Positions 39,496 through 42,989 of a stretch of DNA of 42,989 nucleotides are shown in pieces; position 1 is the first letter of the stretch; every line of letters begins with the position of its first letter. Location: contig JAGLBF010000003.1 in assembly GCA_018260375.1 (NCBI GenBank), forward strand, positions 1 to 42,989, read 5' to 3'. Source of the stretch: Deinococcus sp. (GTDB lineage: Bacteria > Deinococcota > Deinococci > Deinococcales > Deinococcaceae). A program made the position numbers and the translations under genes. Under the pieces are notes generated by a model that worked only from the letters and a program-made list of their open reading frames with translations, ran no database searches and was not told the DNA's origin.

Positions 39496-40596
39496 ATGCA
39501 GACCACCCACATTCCCAAAGTCAACCACCAGCAAGCCGCCGACCTGATTGTGAATCTGGGGCTGAGTACCACTGTGATGCTCTGGGGCGTGCCGGGCATT
39601 GGCAAAACCAGCATTGCGCGGCAACTGGCGGCACTGCTGGGCATGGAAGATGACCTCGTGATTATGCTCGGCTCGCAGATGAGTCCCGAAGACCTCGCCG
39701 TGCCGTTTATCACGCCTGAACACACCACCGTGCTGTGTCCGCCTGCTTACCTTGCTGATGGGCGGCCCAAATTCATCCTGATAGACGAGGTGAACGCCGC
39801 CGAGCAGGACGTTATGCGGGCCTTTTTTTCGCTGATACTTGACCGCCGCGTGGGGCATTACACCCTGCCCGCTGGCTCGGTGATTATGAGCACGGGCAAC
39901 CCGATTGACAGCAACTCGGTGGCCCGCCCGCTGCCCGCCCCGCTGATGACACGCATGTTTCACGCCGAGCTGCGGCTGGAAAGCGCCAAATCGTGGCTGA
40001 GTTGGGCCTACGCAAGCGGCATTCACCCACTGGTCACGGGCTACATAGAGGAACGCGGTCTCAAGGCCCTGATTGGCGAGTCACGCGGCGACGACAAGCT
40101 CTCTACCAACCCGCGCAGTTGGGAAAATGCCTCCCGCGCCCTGTATGCCTTCGGAATTTCCGCCGACCCTTTTGATAACACGGGCGACGGGCTAGCGCGC
40201 GAGGATCGCGAAGCGCTGGCGGGGCAGATTAGCCGCATTGCCGCTGGAGCCGTGTGGCACCGTGACGCGGAGGAACTGGGGACGTGGGTACGCAACAAGG
40301 CGACGGGCGTGTCACTGCGCGACATTCTCGGCGGCGTTGCCAAGTTGCCGCTGCACGACCAGACGCAGGCCGTGTACATCCTGAACGTGCTCAAGACCAA
40401 GCTGGAGCACGAGCTACCTGCCCTAGAGGAAAATCTGCGGGGCGAGGCGGCCCAGTTTTCGGCGCAGGCCATGAACCTAGTCACGCTGACCGCGCAGGAA
40501 AACCCCGAACTGGCCTACATGGTGCTGAACTCTGAGCACATTCCCGCGTGGTGGTTGGAAAGATATAGCGAACGCGCTGGGAATTTGGGGAATTGA
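39496..40596 (+). CDS. MoxR-type AAA+ ATPase
   Basis: A 366-residue AAA+ ATPase of the MoxR class, whose members act as chaperones on VWA partners. Walker A GVPGIGKT is at 31-38; Walker B FILIDEVN has Asp97/Glu98; sensor I is MSTGNP (Asn135); the arginine finger is in PLMTRM (Arg153). The C-terminal part is helical, as in this family. The gene begins at the first ATG after a spacer holding the decayed lipoprotein gene. Its stop lies just before the VWA gene, with which it clearly forms an operon. The pair remodels an unknown target; the ATPase site is intact. Confidence 0.92.
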   Translation: MQTTHIPKVNHQQAADLIVNLGLSTTVMLWGVPGIGKTSIARQLAALLGMEDDLVIMLGSQMSPEDLAVPFITPEHTTVLCPPAYLADGRPKFILIDEVNAAEQDVMRAFFSLILDRRVGHYTLPAGSVIMSTGNPIDSNSVARPLPAPLMTRMFHAELRLESAKSWLSWAYASGIHPLVTGYIEERGLKALIGESRGDDKLSTNPRSWENASRALYAFGISADPFDNTGDGLAREDREALAGQISRIAAGAVWHRDAEELGTWVRNKATGVSLRDILGGVAKLPLHDQTQAVYILNVLKTKLEHELPALEENLRGEAAQFSAQAMNLVTLTAQENPELAYMVLNSEHIPAWWLERYSERAGNLGN

Positions 40597-40619
40597 GCGT
40601 GAATATCAAGGGTGTTTAC

Positions 40620-42725
40620 ATGAAAATTCAAAACACAACGGGCTGGGAACCACTGCCACCAAAACCGCAGACGCTAACGGAGTTTTTTACGGGGCAACTG
40701 CCACATTTGCCTCAGTTAAGAGCCATTGCTGAAGTTGGAATGCAGCCCCAAGTCCGCTTTGGCACGGGGCTTGAGCCTGTTATTTTGCGCAATTCCAACC
40801 CGCTGACCAAACTCGTACACAGCATTTTTTCTGCCGTAGTGCGAGAATTTCAAAAAGACTCTGCTAAAACACAGAAAATCTTGCCTACCTTCAAACATTT
40901 TTCCAAATTAAAGGCTTGGGCGGGCCTTAAAGACGCGCTAGAGCAGCGACAGGAATTAAAAAAGGTGAGCCTTGCCATCAGTGCGGCTATGCTTGCCAAC
41001 CTCTTTGAAAGCGATTGGGACGGCCTCTTGTTGGCTGGTCATGCTCTGGAAACTGAATACCCGCCCGAAAAATTCTTAGAAACTTGGAATCCCTTTGGGT
41101 GGCAAGATTCTTTCCTATCCACGGCAGAATACTTTTATGCTCGGCCTGATGAAATGCAAGAGCTCCTCCCCCTCGGCCCGCTGATTGACTTTACGGGCCT
41201 CATTCCACCCGAAGACGAAGTATTCAAGAAGTGGGGCCGAATTATTGAAGCCTCGCTGCTGCACCGTAAAAATGACCATCCAGATGTAAAGTGGGTCAAC
41301 TGGATTTGGGAACACCCCGCCTACATTGAGGCGCAGGAAAAAATACGGCGGCAGGAGCGAGAGCTTTTGCTCAACAACATTGCGGGCAAGCTGGAAGCGG
41401 CAACGCAGGAACGTGCCCAGGCAAAAGCCAAAGCCATGCAGCAAGGGCAAAAGCGTGAAGCGGCGCAGGGCGGCAGCAGTCTGGCAGCGTTTGCCAGCGA
41501 ACTGGATACCCGCCTCGCCGTGACCGAGGAAGGCCAGAAGCGCGAGGGCATGTACTTTGAATACTGGCAGCGCACCGCCCGCGCCATGCCGTATCTGCGC
41601 CCGCTGATGAGCGAATTCACGCTGAATCTTGACCGTGCCAGTGCCATGCGCCTCAGCATTCACCGCGCCGCAATTGACCCCTACGAGCGGGTTTTGTACC
41701 TCAACAAAGGCAGCGTGAGCGGCTGGGATTTGGACTACATTTACCCGCTGATGCTGCTGAAAATCGCGCTGGGCCACCACGAGCGGGCAGGCGGCAAAGA
41801 CCCCTTTTTGTGGGACAAGGCCAGCGACATTTTGCTGACGGGCTGGCTACAAGACATCTTGCCCGAAATGCCCGACTGGGTGGAACATTTCCCCGAACTG
41901 GAGCAGTTGCCCAGTGTAGAGGCGATTTATTTGCGGCTGCTGGAATGGCCCAAAAAAGAACTTCGCAAGCTGGAAACCATGCGCGGGCTAGTGTCCAGCA
42001 TTCTGACCGAGGGCGAACTGTCCGCCGCCGAGCAAGCTGATAGGGACGCGGCGTTGCTGGGCCGCGTGCGCGAAGGCGTGGAGCTGGCAAACGCGCTGGA
42101 GGGCGCAAGCTGGGGCGACTTTGGCGCGGGGCTGGAGCGGGCGCTGAGAGCCAGAGCCGCTCGCCCCGTACCTTGGAAGCCCGCCTTTGCCGAGTACCTG
42201 CAAGAAATTACGCCTACGCCGCAGCGTGAGCGCACTTATGCCAAGCTCTCGCGCCGCATTCGCCACTGTGAGGAACCCAAAGCGGGCCGCCGCCGCATTC
42301 GCCAAGACGACGCGCATAACCTGCTGGTGATTGTGGACACCTCCGCGTCCATGTCCAACGATGACCTAGAGGACGCACTGGGCGCGATTCGGGCCACTGC
42401 TGCGGCGCTTGCCATCAACGCCATTCGCCTTTTTGCCTGCGACGCACAGGTGCGCGACTACGGCTGGGAGGCCCCTTGGCACGCGGGTGCACAGGTGACT
42501 TTGCACGGCGGCGGCGGCACCAACCTTGACCCCGCCCTGCGCCTCATTGCGGGGCTAACCGAAGAAGGCGAGCTTTTGCCCCAGCAGCCGCTGCTGATTG
42601 TCACCGACGGACTGTTTTACGGCGAAATCAAGACTGCGCGGGAACATGCGTATTTGTTGCCAAAGGGCGCGGCGCTGGGCTACAAAACGGCGGCGAAAGT
42701 GTTTCATGTGGCACGGGAGGAGTAG
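40620..42725 (+). CDS. VWA/DUF2201 protein with a lost metallopeptidase motif
   Basis: A 701-residue partner of the MoxR ATPase. The N-terminal 300 residues or so are helical with a charged coiled segment (RERELLLNNIAGKLEAATQE). The middle resembles the DUF2201 metallopeptidase-like domain, but the HExxH box is gone: residues 376-387 read PLMLLKIALGHH, so Leu377, Met378 and Lys381 stand where His, Glu and His belong. The C-terminal VWA domain keeps its metal site (MIDAS): Asp573-x-Ser575-x-Ser577, Thr634 and Asp663 (VTDG). The start at 40620 has AAGGG about 7 bases upstream; GTG at 40599 is an alternative. It is a non-peptidase adaptor or substrate-binding protein driven by the ATPase. Confidence 0.85.
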   Translation: MKIQNTTGWEPLPPKPQTLTEFFTGQLPHLPQLRAIAEVGMQPQVRFGTGLEPVILRNSNPLTKLVHSIFSAVVREFQKDSAKTQKILPTFKHFSKLKAWAGLKDALEQRQELKKVSLAISAAMLANLFESDWDGLLLAGHALETEYPPEKFLETWNPFGWQDSFLSTAEYFYARPDEMQELLPLGPLIDFTGLIPPEDEVFKKWGRIIEASLLHRKNDHPDVKWVNWIWEHPAYIEAQEKIRRQERELLLNNIAGKLEAATQERAQAKAKAMQQGQKREAAQGGSSLAAFASELDTRLAVTEEGQKREGMYFEYWQRTARAMPYLRPLMSEFTLNLDRASAMRLSIHRAAIDPYERVLYLNKGSVSGWDLDYIYPLMLLKIALGHHERAGGKDPFLWDKASDILLTGWLQDILPEMPDWVEHFPELEQLPSVEAIYLRLLEWPKKELRKLETMRGLVSSILTEGELSAAEQADRDAALLGRVREGVELANALEGASWGDFGAGLERALRARAARPVPWKPAFAEYLQEITPTPQRERTYAKLSRRIRHCEEPKAGRRRIRQDDAHNLLVIVDTSASMSNDDLEDALGAIRATAAALAINAIRLFACDAQVRDYGWEAPWHAGAQVTLHGGGGTNLDPALRLIAGLTEEGELLPQQPLLIVTDGLFYGEIKTAREHAYLLPKGAALGYKTAAKVFHVAREE

Positions 42726-42732
42726 CTTTACC

Positions 42733-42927
42733 TTATGCTGAACCCAATGAATGTTTTCTACTTAGCTCTAATGCGTCTTTAATATAAAAGAAGTCGCCAT
42801 CTCTTAAAAAAGATTTATAAAATTCTCTGTTACTTTTAGGCAAAATCCTAAATCTAATTAATATAATTGTAATATTTCCGGTTCTTCCTATCTCTATAAA
42901 GTCTATTGGATTTGGCCAAGCCTCGGA
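42733..42927 (-). pseudogene. AT-rich C-terminal gene remnant truncated at the repeat
   Basis: An open stretch of 65 codons without a start codon, with an in-frame stop just upstream at 42928-42930 and its own stop at 42733-42735. It reads SEAWPNPIDFIEIGRTGN, then ITIILIRFRILPKSNREFYK, then SFLRDGDFFYIKDALELSRKHS. It has a coherent protein-like composition. One 60-base stretch (42841-42900) has only 14 G or C, far below the neighbouring VWA gene. The upstream part would lie where the repeat now starts (42936). The family is unknown. Confidence 0.5.
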
Positions 42928-42935
42928 TTAACTTA

Positions 42936-42989
42936 ATACGGACTGTGCGGTATGGAGCCGCAGGCGGCGCTTTTCCGACTGTGGTGGAA
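42936..42989. repeat. Left half of palindromic intergenic repeat (truncated by window edge)
   Basis: Starts with ATACGGACTG and GCGGTATGGAGCCGC like copy B, then runs to the window edge. Its last 31 bases are the same as bases 1-31, so it would continue into a complete repeat if joined to the start of the window. Confidence 0.85.

Noticed and set aside
1..42989. tRNA or rRNA genes
   Set aside because: I found no cloverleaf with the TTCRANNC loop and CCA-type end, or any rRNA-like sequence. A dedicated search could still find one I missed.

Overview
The window looks like chromosomal DNA from a member of the Deinococcota, most likely a Deinococcus-type organism of moderate G+C. The reasons are: about eighteen genes with a TANNNT-type -10 box only 5-8 bases before the start codon and no Shine-Dalgarno site (leaderless genes, typical of Deinococcus); an insulated pseudopilin operon led by a very large protein resembling Thermus ComZ; a YbjN-type protein of the DR1245 kind; and dispersed palindromic intergenic repeats. 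I could run no searches, so the placement is an inference.

Layout. 1-6.2 kb: DedA membrane protein, class II fructose-bisphosphatase (glpX), a solitary type I-E-like CRISPR repeat, a 36-residue membrane protein, phosphoglucomutase (pgm), an unknown protein and DnaJ. 6.4-10.2 kb: DUF2721 protein, a beta-hydroxyacid dehydrogenase coupled to a DegV fatty-acid-binding protein, and a ParA plus ribbon-helix-helix pair. 10.2-17.7 kb: sucCD, a tyrosine-recombinase-fold protein without catalytic residues, a glycine-zipper stress protein, a branched-chain amino acid binding protein, an NlpC/P60 peptidase and asparaginyl-tRNA synthetase. 17.7-22.4 kb: an AT-rich four-gene pseudopilin operon (ComZ-like, FimT-, PilV- and PilW-like), probably for competence or type IV pili. 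22.6-27.6 kb: YbjN-like protein, Xaa-Pro peptidase, aspS and hisS. 27.8-36.2 kb: lipoprotein, lipid kinase, uvrC, ackA, class V aminotransferase, lysC, a 57-residue protein behind an unusual leader, and a secreted protein. 36.2-43 kb: M19 dipeptidase with a HAD hydrolase, glutamyl-Q tRNA(Asp) synthetase, a decayed lipoprotein gene, a MoxR ATPase with a VWA/DUF2201 partner, and a truncated AT-rich reading frame.

A palindromic repeat with the terminal inverted repeat ATACGGACTGC/GCAGTCCGTAT occurs in two complete copies, one degenerate copy and one part-copy at each end of the window. The window begins and ends with the same 31 bases inside this repeat, so it is probably a contig broken at the repeat. 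Most genes are housekeeping and ordinary. The parts most worth a second look are the MoxR/VWA pair with its lost HExxH motif, the AT-rich ComZ-like operon, the possible pseudoknot and overlapping leader ORF before the 57-residue protein, the repeat family, and the catalytically dead recombinase.
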